From the NCBI RefSeq assembly GCF_014641195.1, contig NZ_BMHQ01000002.1, positions 367,865 through 431,864 of the forward strand: a DNA stretch of 64,000 nucleotides. The letters run 5' to 3'. This DNA comes from Marinithermofilum abyssi (lineage in GTDB: Bacteria; Bacillota; Bacilli; Thermoactinomycetales; DSM-45169). The notes below the pieces were generated by a model that saw only the letters and a list, made by a program, of their open reading frames with translations, was not told the origin of the DNA and ran no database searches. Made by a program: the position numbers and the translations under genes. The first letter of the stretch is position 1. Each line of letters opens with the position of its first letter. Shown piece after piece: positions 54,699 to 64,000 of this stretch.

Positions 54699-56085
54699 CG
54701 TGCCTGCCCCTCCAATACACTCTCCGCTTCCGTTTCCGTCGGATAATTTCCGTCAAAACATGCGAGACAATGTCCGCGTAAGGGATGGGAGTCCGAACGT
54801 CCCACTGCTTCGATCATTCCTTTTGGTGAAAGAAATGCCAAGCTGTCTGCTCCGATCATCTCACGGATTTCTTCCACCGAATGATCCGCGGCGATCAGTT
54901 GCTTCCGATCCGCCGTATCAATCCCGTAAAAGCAGGGGAACTTCACCGGCGGCGAGCTGATCCGTACATGAACTTCCTCCGCACCCGCCTCCCGGAGCAG
55001 ATTGACGATATGGCGGCTGGTGGTGCCGCGGACGATGGAGTCGTCAATCATCACGACCCTCTTTCCTTGCACCACTTTACGGACCGCACTCAGCTTCATC
55101 TTCACCCCTTGCTCCCGCAAGGATTGGCTGGGTTGGATAAACGTCCGTCCCACATAGCGGTTCTTAATCAAACCCAATTCATAGGGAATTCCGGCTGCTT
55201 CTGCAAACCCGATCGCTGCGGAAGTGCTGGAATCAGGCACGCCTGTCACCACATCGGCTTCCGCCGGTGCCTCTTGAAAGAGCTGTTTGCCCAGACGTTT
55301 GCGGGCCAGGTGAACGTTAATCCCGTCAATATCCGAATCGGGACGGGCGAAGTAAATGTACTCAAAGGAGCAGACGGCCCGCCGAGCCGGTTCGGCAAAC
55401 CGTACGGAGCGCATCCCTTTGCCGTCCAATACCAGCAGCTCCCCGGGCTCCACCGCGCGCACAAATTCCGCTCCCACCACATCAAAGGCGCAAGTTTCCG
55501 AAGAAAAAACATAGCTGTCTCCCAACAACCCCATCGACAAGGGGCGCAACCCGTGGGGATCCTGGGCGACAAACAGAGCGTCATTAGTCAGGATCAACAA
55601 CGCATAGGCCCCCTTTAGCTGGGCAAGTGCTTCCTTCACCTTTTCCTCCAAGGTGGGTTTGCGGGATTTGGCAATCAGATGGGCGATCACTTCGGTGTCG
55701 GAAGTCGTCTGAAAGATGGACCCTTGCATCTCCAATTCCCGCTTCAAACGCTCAGAATTGACTAAGTTGCCGTTGGTGGCCAGAGCCAACTGCCCGATCG
55801 CCGCACTTTGGAAAATCAGCGGTTGGGCATTGGTGAGCATGCTGTCTCCCGTCGTGGAGTAGCGAACATGGCCGATCGCTGTAGGACCCGCAATGCGCTC
55901 CAGGATTTCCCCGTTAAATGCCTCATTCACCAAGCCCATCTGCCGATGATGACGGAAACTGTAACCATCTGTGGTAACGATGCCGGCACTCTCCTGCCCC
56001 CGATGCTGCAGGGCATGCAGGCCATAGTAGGTCAGCTGGGCAGCTTCGGGATGGCTGACCACCCCGAATACCCCGCATTCTTCTT

Positions 56086-58339
<2,254 letters not shown>

Positions 58340-58350
<11 letters not shown>

Positions 58351-59023
58351 CGGATTTCCCCTCCCAGTAGCGCAGCATAGATGTAAACAGCCTGCGTCCG
58401 TCTTCTGATCCCATCCAGTCCAAAACCGCCCGTTCCGGATGGGGCATCAGACCCAGTACATTTCCCCGCTCATTGCAAATACCCGCGATGTCCGCCACCG
58501 AACCGTTGGGGTTCTCGCCTGTGTAGCGAAATACGATCTGACCATTTGCCTCCAAGCGGCTCAAAGTTTCTTCGTCGCAGTAGTAGTTCCCTTCTCCATG
58601 CGCGATGGGGAAGCGGATATCTTCTCCGGCACGATAATCCAGGGTGAAGGGAAGTCGGTTGTTTTCCACCCGCAGCGATTGAATGGAACAGCGGAACTGC
58701 AAATGGTCGTTGCGACGCATCGCTCCGGGCAGCAAGCCGGCTTCTAGCAAAACTTGAAAACCATTGCAAATCCCGAGTATCAGTTTTCCTTGTTCAGCCG
58801 CTTTCTGCACTCCCTCCATCACCGGGGAAAAGCGAGCCAATGCACCGGTTCGAAGATAATCCCCGTAGGAAAAGCCGCCGGGAAGGATGACCGCATCAAA
58901 ACGGTCCAAATCGGACTCCTGATGCCATACGGCTTCTACCGGTTGACCGAGCACCTCTTTCACCGCTTTGATACAGTCCACATCACAATTGGAACCAGGG
59001 AACACCGGCACGGCAAAACGCAT
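58340..59023 (-). CDS. purQ: Phosphoribosylformylglycinamidine synthase glutaminase subunit PurQ
   Basis: 227 residues; class I glutamine amidotransferase with [25 protein letters not shown], the nucleophile in [12 protein letters not shown] (Cys near 87) and the C-terminal His-Glu in [10 protein letters not shown]. It supplies ammonia to PurL. Overlaps purS by one base and purL by 11. Confidence 0.96.
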
Positions 59024-59274
59024 TAGGCTCCCTCCTCCAACCGAAAGCTGTACTGTTCAATCACCGGGTTAGCCAACAGCTTTTTGCACATGGCTTCCAC
59101 CTGCTCCTCCGCCGACTGTTCATCAGCGGCCTTCAGCCACACTTCCAACGTTTTTCCGATGCGCACACTGTCCACTTCTTCAAAACCCAACGTGTGCAGA
59201 GATCCTTTGACTGCATTTCCTTGCGGGTCCAACACACTCGGTTTCAGACGGACTTCGATGGTAGCTTTATACAT
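59023..59274 (-). CDS. purS: Phosphoribosylformylglycinamidine synthase subunit PurS
   Basis: 83 residues: [20 protein letters not shown] then [12 protein letters not shown] and [15 protein letters not shown] are the full PurS pattern. It is a small scaffold that helps PurQ and PurL assemble. Overlaps purC by eight bases upstream and purQ by one base downstream. Confidence 0.96.
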   Translation of the reverse strand: MYKATIEVRLKPSVLDPQGNAVKGSLHTLGFEEVDSVRIGKTLEVWLKAADEQSAEEQVEAMCKKLLANPVIEQYSFRLEEGA

Positions 59275-59986
59275 GGGCTTCTCCTCCCAACCGGTTCCAG
59301 ATTTCCTGATAAGCTTCCTCTACATCGCCCAGGTCGCGGCGAAAACGATCCTTATCCATCACTTTTCCAGTTCGACTGTCCCAAAAGCGGCAAGTATCCG
59401 GAGAAATTTCGTCCGCCAACAGCAATTGCCCGGATGCATCCACGCCAAATTCCAGCTTAAAGTCGACCAAAGTAATCTGATGTTGCTCCAAGAGCTCCGT
59501 CAACAGCTGATTGACGGTCAATGCGGTCTGTTTCATCTCCTCCACCCGCTCCGGCGTCGCCAGATTTAACAGGCGGATGTGATCCTCGTTAATGAGGGGA
59601 TCTCCTAGCGCATCGTCCTTGTAATAAAACTCGACTACCGGTTGCGGAAAAACCTGACCCGCCTCCAAACCAAGGCGTTTGACCAGGGTACCTGCCGCCC
59701 GATTGCGCACCACCACTTCCAAGGGGATGATGGAGACATGTTTCACCAATTGTTCCCGGCTCGACAGCAGCCGGATAAAATGATTAGCAACCCCGCGCTC
59801 CTTCAGGTAGTGAAAAAACACCGCACTGATCCGGTTGTTCCATTCCCCTTTGCGGTCGATCACCGCCTTTTTTTCCCCGTTAAAGGCAGTGGCATCATCT
59901 TTGTACTCCACCCAGACTTGATCCTCGCGGTCGGTTTGGTAGACACGCTTTGCTTTTCCTTCGTACAGCAGGTTCCCACGGTTCAT
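59267..59986 (-). CDS. purC: Phosphoribosylaminoimidazole-succinocarboxamide synthase
   Basis: 239 residues from ATG 59986, which GGCGGAG precedes; ATG 60001 lacks a ribosome binding site. SAICAR synthetase signatures: LLYEGKAKRVYQTD, the ATP-binding VEYKDDATAFNGEKK, LEVVVRNRAAGTLVKRLG, and LVDFKLEFGVD with DEISPDTCRFWD. It joins aspartate to CAIR using ATP. A 156-base gap separates it from purB; no terminator was seen in the gap. Confidence 0.96.
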   Translation of the reverse strand: MNRGNLLYEGKAKRVYQTDREDQVWVEYKDDATAFNGEKKAVIDRKGEWNNRISAVFFHYLKERGVANHFIRLLSSREQLVKHVSIIPLEVVVRNRAAGTLVKRLGLEAGQVFPQPVVEFYYKDDALGDPLINEDHIRLLNLATPERVEEMKQTALTVNQLLTELLEQHQITLVDFKLEFGVDASGQLLLADEISPDTCRFWDSRTGKVMDKDRFRRDLGDVEEAYQEIWNRLGGEAHV

Positions 59987-60142
59987 GTTCTCCGCCTCCA
60001 TTCACTTATTTCACACCATCGGATCCCTTGAACTGGATGCCCACCCGTCTCCATGCCGATACTCACGCCATTTACCGGTTGCGATGCTGCTAAACTGCAC
60101 CTAAGCTCAAACCAGCCATACATGCTTATGACGATGGAATCC

Positions 60143-61444
60143 TTAGCTGTCCAACAAGCCGACACGACGGAAGATATCATCCACATGTTTCAGATGGTAA
60201 CGGTAATCAAAACAATCCGTGATTTCTTCCGGCTTCAAAAACTTCGTAATCATTTCATCCCCTTCAACCAGCGAACGGAACTGAACCCCTTCTTCCCATG
60301 CCTGCATGGCCAATTTTTGTACCCGATCATAGGCTTCTTCCCGTTTCAACCCTTTGTTGATCAAGGAAAGAAGGACGCGTTGGGAGTAAATCAACCCATA
60401 AGTACGTTCCATATTCCGTTTCATGTTTTCCGGGAACACCGTCAGGTTTTTCACAATCCCGGCAAACCGATTCAGGAGATAGTTGAGCAGGATCGTCGCA
60501 TCTGGCAGGATGACGCGTTCTGCGGAAGAGTGCGAGATATCCCGTTCATGCCAGAGCGGAACATTTTCATAAGCAGTCACCATATGACCACGGATCACCC
60601 GCGCCAAACCGGTGATGTTTTCCGATCCGACGGGATTCCGTTTATGCGGCATGGCGGAAGATCCTTTTTGCCCTTTGCCGAAAGCCTCCTCTACTTCTCG
60701 GGTCTCGCTTTTTTGCAGCCCCCGGATTTCCACCGCAAACTTTTCCAGTGAAGTGGCGATCAACGCCAAGGTGCTCATATATTCCGCATGACGGTCCCGC
60801 TGCAGGGTTTGGGTCGATATCGGGGCAGGGGAAAGGCCCAATTTTTCGCACACATACTTCTCTACAAACGGATCAATATTGGCATAGGTGCCCACCGCCC
60901 CTGAAATTTTCCCGTAAGCAACCCGTTGCGCAGCCCGTTCCAGCCGTTCTTTGTTCCGCTTCATTTCCTCATACCAAAGAGCCATCTTCAGCCCGAAAGT
61001 GGTGGGTTCGGCATGTACGCCATGGGTCCGGCCCATCATCACCGTATCTTTATGCTCCAGCGCTTTCTCTTTGAGAATCTCAATAAAGCGGTCCACGTCC
61101 TGAAGCAAGATGTCATTGGCCTGTTTCAAGAGGTAGGACAAAGCGGTATCCACCACATCGGTGGACGTCAACCCGTAATGCACCCATTTGGACTCCGGAC
61201 CCAGCGTCTCGGCTACAGCCCGGGTAAAAGCCACCACATCATGCCGCGTGTCCTCTTCGATCTCCTGGATCCGCTTCACATCAATTCGGGCGTTTTTGCG
61301 GATTTTCGCCACATCCTCTTTCGGAATAACCCCCAATTCCGACCATGCCTCACAAGCAAGGATTTCCACTTCCAACCAGGCTTTAAATTTATTTTCATCT
61401 GTCCAAATCCGGCCCATTTCAGGTCGCGTATACCGTTCGATCAT
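60143..61444 (-). CDS. purB: Adenylosuccinate lyase
   Basis: 433 residues; fumarase/aspartase superfamily. Signatures: [33 protein letters not shown], the flexible loop [17 protein letters not shown] with catalytic Ser, and [17 protein letters not shown]. It splits SAICAR and adenylosuccinate, so it works in both IMP and AMP synthesis. ATG 61444 overlaps the purK end by 26 bases. Confidence 0.97.
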   Translation of the reverse strand: MIERYTRPEMGRIWTDENKFKAWLEVEILACEAWSELGVIPKEDVAKIRKNARIDVKRIQEIEEDTRHDVVAFTRAVAETLGPESKWVHYGLTSTDVVDTALSYLLKQANDILLQDVDRFIEILKEKALEHKDTVMMGRTHGVHAEPTTFGLKMALWYEEMKRNKERLERAAQRVAYGKISGAVGTYANIDPFVEKYVCEKLGLSPAPISTQTLQRDRHAEYMSTLALIATSLEKFAVEIRGLQKSETREVEEAFGKGQKGSSAMPHKRNPVGSENITGLARVIRGHMVTAYENVPLWHERDISHSSAERVILPDATILLNYLLNRFAGIVKNLTVFPENMKRNMERTYGLIYSQRVLLSLINKGLKREEAYDRVQKLAMQAWEEGVQFRSLVEGDEMITKFLKPEEITDCFDYRYHLKHVDDIFRRVGLLDS

Positions 61445-62639
61445 CTGTCATTTCCAACTCCTTCAGTTTCTTTGCCAAGTGTGCAGGTTCCCAAATTCCC
61501 CATTCCAGGAGAGCATGCAACGCTTCTGAATGAGAGTCGCTCACCATGGTGACATGTCCCATTTTCCGACCGGCCCGAGCTTCCTCTTTCCCGTATAGAT
61601 GCACTTTTGCATCTGCCGGCATCCGGGTCATTCCCGCCAATAAAGCCGGGATATGTTCTCCCAAAACATTGACCATGACAGCCGGCGACATCAGCCGGGG
61701 GGAGCCCAAGGGCAAGCCGCATATCGCCCTGACATGTTGCTCAAACTGAGAAGTAACACAGGCATCCCATGTGTAATGACCGGAGTTATGAGGCCGAGGT
61801 GCCAATTCGTTGACCAACAGTTTCCCGTCGGGCAGCATAAACATCTCCACTGCGATCAGGCCGACCACTTCCAGTTGTTCCGCAACCCGTCGGGCCAACG
61901 CTTCCGCTTGGCGCTTCACCCGATCCTCTACCGGTGCGGGGGCCAGTGTCAGGTGCAAAATATGGCGTACATGCACATTTTCCACCACGGGGTAGGTGAC
62001 CACTTCTCCTTGCGAGTTGCGGGCCGCAATCACAGAAAGTTCTTTTTGAAAGGGCACCCACTGCTCCAAAATTAACGGCTCATTTTCCCGGTGCAGGGCT
62101 TCCCAGCATGTGATTGCGTCATCCGGGTGCTGAATCAACCGCTGCCCTTTTCCATCATAGCCGCCGGTCACGGTTTTCAACACGCAGGGAGTGCCGAGTT
62201 GAGCAACTGCCTGAGCCAAGTCGGCCGCAGTTTGTACCACCTGGTATTCCGCTACGGGCACACCTGCCCGCACGAGGGCTTCTTTCTCCCGAACCCGGTG
62301 TTTGGTGATACTCAACAACGTGCTTCCCTGGGGCAAAAAGGACGTACTCTCCAGCAAGGACACCGTCTCTTCATGGACATTTTCAAATTCGTACGTGATC
62401 ACATCGCTCATCTCTGCCAGCAACCGCGCAGCTTCCCTATCATCATAAGAGGCACGAATGTGATGATCGGACACTTGGGACCCCGGGCAATTCGCCGCTG
62501 GATCCAAACTGACAATACGGTAGCCCAGCTTCTTCCCTTCAATAGCGATCATCCTGCCCAACTGACCGCCGCCCAAGATTCCCAGGGTGCTTCCCGGCAA
62601 CACACCGCCATTTGGGAAACCTTTTCGTTGACTATCCAT
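61419..62639 (-). CDS. purK: 5-(carboxyamino)imidazole ribonucleotide synthase
   Basis: 406 residues; ATP-grasp enzyme with [21 protein letters not shown] at the N-terminus, [16 protein letters not shown], and [19 protein letters not shown]. It makes N5-CAIR from AIR, bicarbonate and ATP, the substrate of PurE. Its ATG overlaps the purE stop (TAATG), so the two are translationally coupled. Confidence 0.96.
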   Translation of the reverse strand: MDSQRKGFPNGGVLPGSTLGILGGGQLGRMIAIEGKKLGYRIVSLDPAANCPGSQVSDHHIRASYDDREAARLLAEMSDVITYEFENVHEETVSLLESTSFLPQGSTLLSITKHRVREKEALVRAGVPVAEYQVVQTAADLAQAVAQLGTPCVLKTVTGGYDGKGQRLIQHPDDAITCWEALHRENEPLILEQWVPFQKELSVIAARNSQGEVVTYPVVENVHVRHILHLTLAPAPVEDRVKRQAEALARRVAEQLEVVGLIAVEMFMLPDGKLLVNELAPRPHNSGHYTWDACVTSQFEQHVRAICGLPLGSPRLMSPAVMVNVLGEHIPALLAGMTRMPADAKVHLYGKEEARAGRKMGHVTMVSDSHSEALHALLEWGIWEPAHLAKKLKELEMTDDRTVYAT

Positions 62640-63136
62640 TATGATAACCCACCCGGAACCTTGTTTTCTAATACCTTCTGGCGAATCGAATCCCGGCGCG
62701 CTTGCAGCCTTTGCCGAAGTTGTACATCCTGTACCCCGAGAATTTCCACTGCCAACAACCCTGCGTTAACGGCACCGGCCTCACCGATGGAGACAGTGGC
62801 GACGGGAACACCGCCGGGCATCTGGACAATGGATAACAGCGAATCCAAACCGTTCAGCGAAGAAGACTTTACCGGGACCCCGATCACAGGCAATACCGTT
62901 TTGGCAGCGACCATTCCGGGCAGATGGGCCGCTCCTCCGGCACCGGCAATAATCACTTCCAATCCCCGATCCGCTGCTGTTTCTGCATAATGAAACATCT
63001 CATCCGGTGTACGATGAGCGGAAACCACGCGGGTCTCATAAGAAACTGCCAGTTCATCCAATACTTCACACGCTTTTTGCATGGTGGGATAATCCGAGGT
63101 GCTTCCCATGATTACGCCAACTTTCGGTTGGGTCAT
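62639..63136 (-). CDS. purE: 5-(carboxyamino)imidazole ribonucleotide mutase
   Basis: 165 residues, class I Pur[53 protein letters not shown] and [20 protein letters not shown]. It converts N5-CAIR to CAIR. First gene of the pur operon, 104 bases or so after the riboswitch aptamer, with GGGAGG upstream of ATG 63136. Confidence 0.97.
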   Translation of the reverse strand: MTQPKVGVIMGSTSDYPTMQKACEVLDELAVSYETRVVSAHRTPDEMFHYAETAADRGLEVIIAGAGGAAHLPGMVAAKTVLPVIGVPVKSSSLNGLDSLLSIVQMPGGVPVATVSIGEAGAVNAGLLAVEILGVQDVQLRQRLQARRDSIRQKVLENKVPGGLS

Positions 63137-63173
63137 CTCTGCTAGCCTCCCGCATCAGTATGCAATCATATAA

Positions 63174-63214
63174 AAAGCCCGACGGAGGTGTTTTCCACAG
63201 GAAAACCCCCCATT
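63174..63214 (-). terminator. Riboswitch-controlled terminator before purE
   Basis: Minus strand GCCCGA and TCGGGC, with an inner pairing of GGTTTTCC and GGAAAACACC, followed by TTTTTA. It lies between aptamer and purE and would end transcription when guanine is bound. Confidence 0.85.
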
Positions 63215-63240
63215 CGGGCACACTTCACCCAAAGGGTTGG

Positions 63241-63315
63241 CTTTCCCATAGTCCGGAAATTTACGGTTTCCGGGTAGAGACACTCGGGCCATATTCCCGA
63301 GCATATATGAGAAAG
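63241..63315 (-). promoter_or_regulatory. Guanine riboswitch aptamer (purine riboswitch)
   Basis: The minus strand shows the purine aptamer core: TCATATATGCTCGGG, AATATGGCCCGAGTG, TCTCTACCCGG, AAACCGTAAATTTCCGGAC and TATGGGAAAG. The base between P3 and P1 that pairs with the ligand is C (GGACTATGGG), which specifies guanine or hypoxanthine; adenine aptamers have T. It controls the whole pur operon through the terminator at 63174-63214. Confidence 0.95.
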
Positions 63316-63380
63316 GATCGATATACTGGATATTAACCATCGTAACATGATCAAATCCTCAACTTCTATGGTTCATTTTT

Positions 63381-63409
63381 AGTGTAACAAGGGTTTTCTT
63401 CTTCGTCAA
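63381..63409 (-). promoter_or_regulatory. Promoter of the pur operon
   Basis: Minus strand TTGACG (63404-63409), 17-base spacer, TACACT (63381-63386). It sits just inside the PurR boxes and about 65 bases upstream of the riboswitch. Confidence 0.75.
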
Positions 63410-63414
63410 CGCAA

Positions 63415-63457
63415 AAAACGAACACTTTACAATATGTTCACTTTAAATGTTCGTTTT
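63415..63457 (-). promoter_or_regulatory. PurR operator (two PurBoxes)
   Basis: AAAACGAACACTT (63415-63427) and AAATGTTCGTTTT (63445-63457) are inverted copies of the PurBox with a CGAAC core, separated by 17 bases, the spacing used by Bacillus PurR. PurR releases DNA when PRPP is high. The boxes lie directly upstream of the -35. Confidence 0.88.
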
Positions 63458-63470
63458 TCTCGTAGAGAAC

Positions 63471-63506
63471 AATAAAAAACCGCCCCCCGAAAAGAGCAGC
63501 GGTTTT
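63471..63506 (-). terminator. Terminator after the symporter remnant
   Basis: Minus strand AAAACCGCTGC - TCTTTTC - GGGGGGCGGTTTT followed by TTATTG: stem AACCGC / GCGGTT. Confidence 0.8.
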
Positions 63507-63516
63507 GGGTCATTGA

Positions 63517-63873
63517 TTAAGCGGTCTTGATGTTTGCGCCGGTTCCTTCTACGTCGGATCCTTCCAACTTGGTTACACAAACTGCAGTCATAGCGTCCCC
63601 GGTGATGTTGATTTGCGGTCCGGCTCATATCCAGCACCGGCCCACACCCAGAATGATCCCAATGACAATTCCTGCGGAAGGAACGGCAGCAGTACCGATG
63701 AAAGCCAATGTTGCCGTCAACTGTTCTGCAACCGATAGATCGATGCCGTACAACTGAGCGATAAAAACAGCGGCTACCCCCTGCATAATGGCTGTTCCAT
63801 CCATATTGATCGTTGTACCCAACGGAATGACAAAGCTGCTGATGCTTTTCGGCACCTTGAATCCTTGCAAAAG
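63517..63873 (-). pseudogene. Remnant of a dicarboxylate/amino acid:cation symporter (GltP/DctA family)
   Basis: The first frame gives [20 protein letters not shown], then [19 protein letters not shown] and [20 protein letters not shown], a core signature of the SDF symporter family. At about 63635 a base is missing (CGGTGCTGG in place of CGGGTGCTGG), and the following frame gives VLDMSRTA; about 15 bases later an extra A is present, after which INITGDAMTAVCVTKLEGSD follows to TAA 63517-63519. So at least two frameshifts are present and about three quarters of the gene is lost at the 5' end, where it joins the rRNA operon terminator. Confidence 0.85.
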
Positions 63874-63874
63874 A

Positions 63875-63900
63875 AAAAAGCAGCTCATAGTGAGCTGCTT
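63875..63900 (-). terminator. rRNA operon terminator
   Basis: Minus strand AAAGCAGCTCA - CTA - TGAGCTGCTTTTTTCTTTT, just after the 5S rRNA 3' end. Confidence 0.9.
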
Positions 63901-63907
63901 TCTCTGT

Positions 63908-64000
63908 GCCTGGCAACGTCCTACTCTCCCAAGGGGTCTCCCCCTCAGTACCATCGGCGCTGGAGGGCTTAACTTCCGTGTTCGGTATGGGAACGGGTGG
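63908..64000 (-). rRNA. rrf: 5S ribosomal RNA, 3' part (continues beyond window)
   Basis: The minus strand reads CCCATACCGAACACGGAAG, TTAAGCCCTCCAGCGCCGAT, GGTACTGAGGGGGAGACCCC and ends GGGAGAGTAGGACGTTGCCAGGC-like sequence, the standard Gram-positive 5S rRNA. About 20-25 bases at the 5' end lie outside the window. A terminator follows, so this is the end of an rRNA operon oriented towards the pur operon. Confidence 0.96.

Noticed and set aside
63443..63916. 157-codon minus-strand frame near the 5S rRNA as a protein gene
   Set aside because: It is an alternative frame of the symporter remnant and lacks any family similarity.

Overview
The window looks like a chromosomal segment of an aerobic Gram-positive Firmicute of the order Bacillales. 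Gene orders match the Bacillus type (purEKBCSQLFMNHD; yerA..yerC-pcrB-pcrA-ligA; gcvH beside a YusG-like gene). Ribosome binding sites are strong AGGAGG types, PurR boxes and a guanine riboswitch are present, and G+C is moderately high by eye. A thermoactinomycete-like lineage is my guess; no marker in the window proves the genus.

Layout. 1-3.8 kb: 3' part of a lactate permease gene and lutABC (lactate import and oxidation). 3.9-11.2 kb: panE, a frameshifted GNAT acetyltransferase, a yusG/gcvH/thioredoxin-fold/peroxiredoxin group, a secreted 5'-nucleotidase, an SRAP (YedK) protein and an ArsC/Spx-fold protein. 11.2-15.1 kb: cobalamin riboswitch followed by btuF-btuC-btuD and a PduO-type adenosyltransferase, a full B12 import and activation unit. 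15.2-31.8 kb: an alpha/beta hydrolase, a candidate small RNA, a diverged PlsY, a YkvI-like permease, two tandem class A penicillin-binding proteins, an SDR oxidoreductase, a secreted lipase, an RluA-type pseudouridine synthase, a transglutaminase-like lipoprotein and an XRE-TPR regulator. 31.8-41.8 kb: ligA, pcrA, pcrB, yerC, a truncated UDP-glucose dehydrogenase-like gene, a YerA-type adenine deaminase and small membrane proteins. 42.8-49.1 kb: a seven-gene cluster with a glycosyltransferase, two CDP-alcohol phosphotransferases, a nucleotidyltransferase, a glycerol-1-phosphate dehydrogenase and a TagGH/Wzm-Wzt type exporter, probably making and exporting a surface phospho-glyco-polymer. 49.7-63.1 kb: the complete IMP-synthesis pur operon, with one extra membrane-protein gene between purH and purD, led by two PurR boxes, a sigma-A promoter and a guanine riboswitch with terminator. 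63.5-64 kb: a decayed dicarboxylate/glutamate symporter fragment and the 3' part of a 5S rRNA gene.

Main novel signals. (1) A degenerate intergenic repeat occurs about six times (near 3.85, 24.9, 28.2, 37.0, 39.4 and 49.6 kb), always just downstream of a stop codon, in the same direction as that gene, and mostly leading into a strong hairpin or terminator. It looks like a dispersed 3'-UTR element. (2) A promoter-hairpin transcription unit near 16.1 kb that encodes no protein. (3) The glycerol-1-phosphate/CDP-alcohol cluster. (4) A regulator whose only well-placed start codon is ATC.
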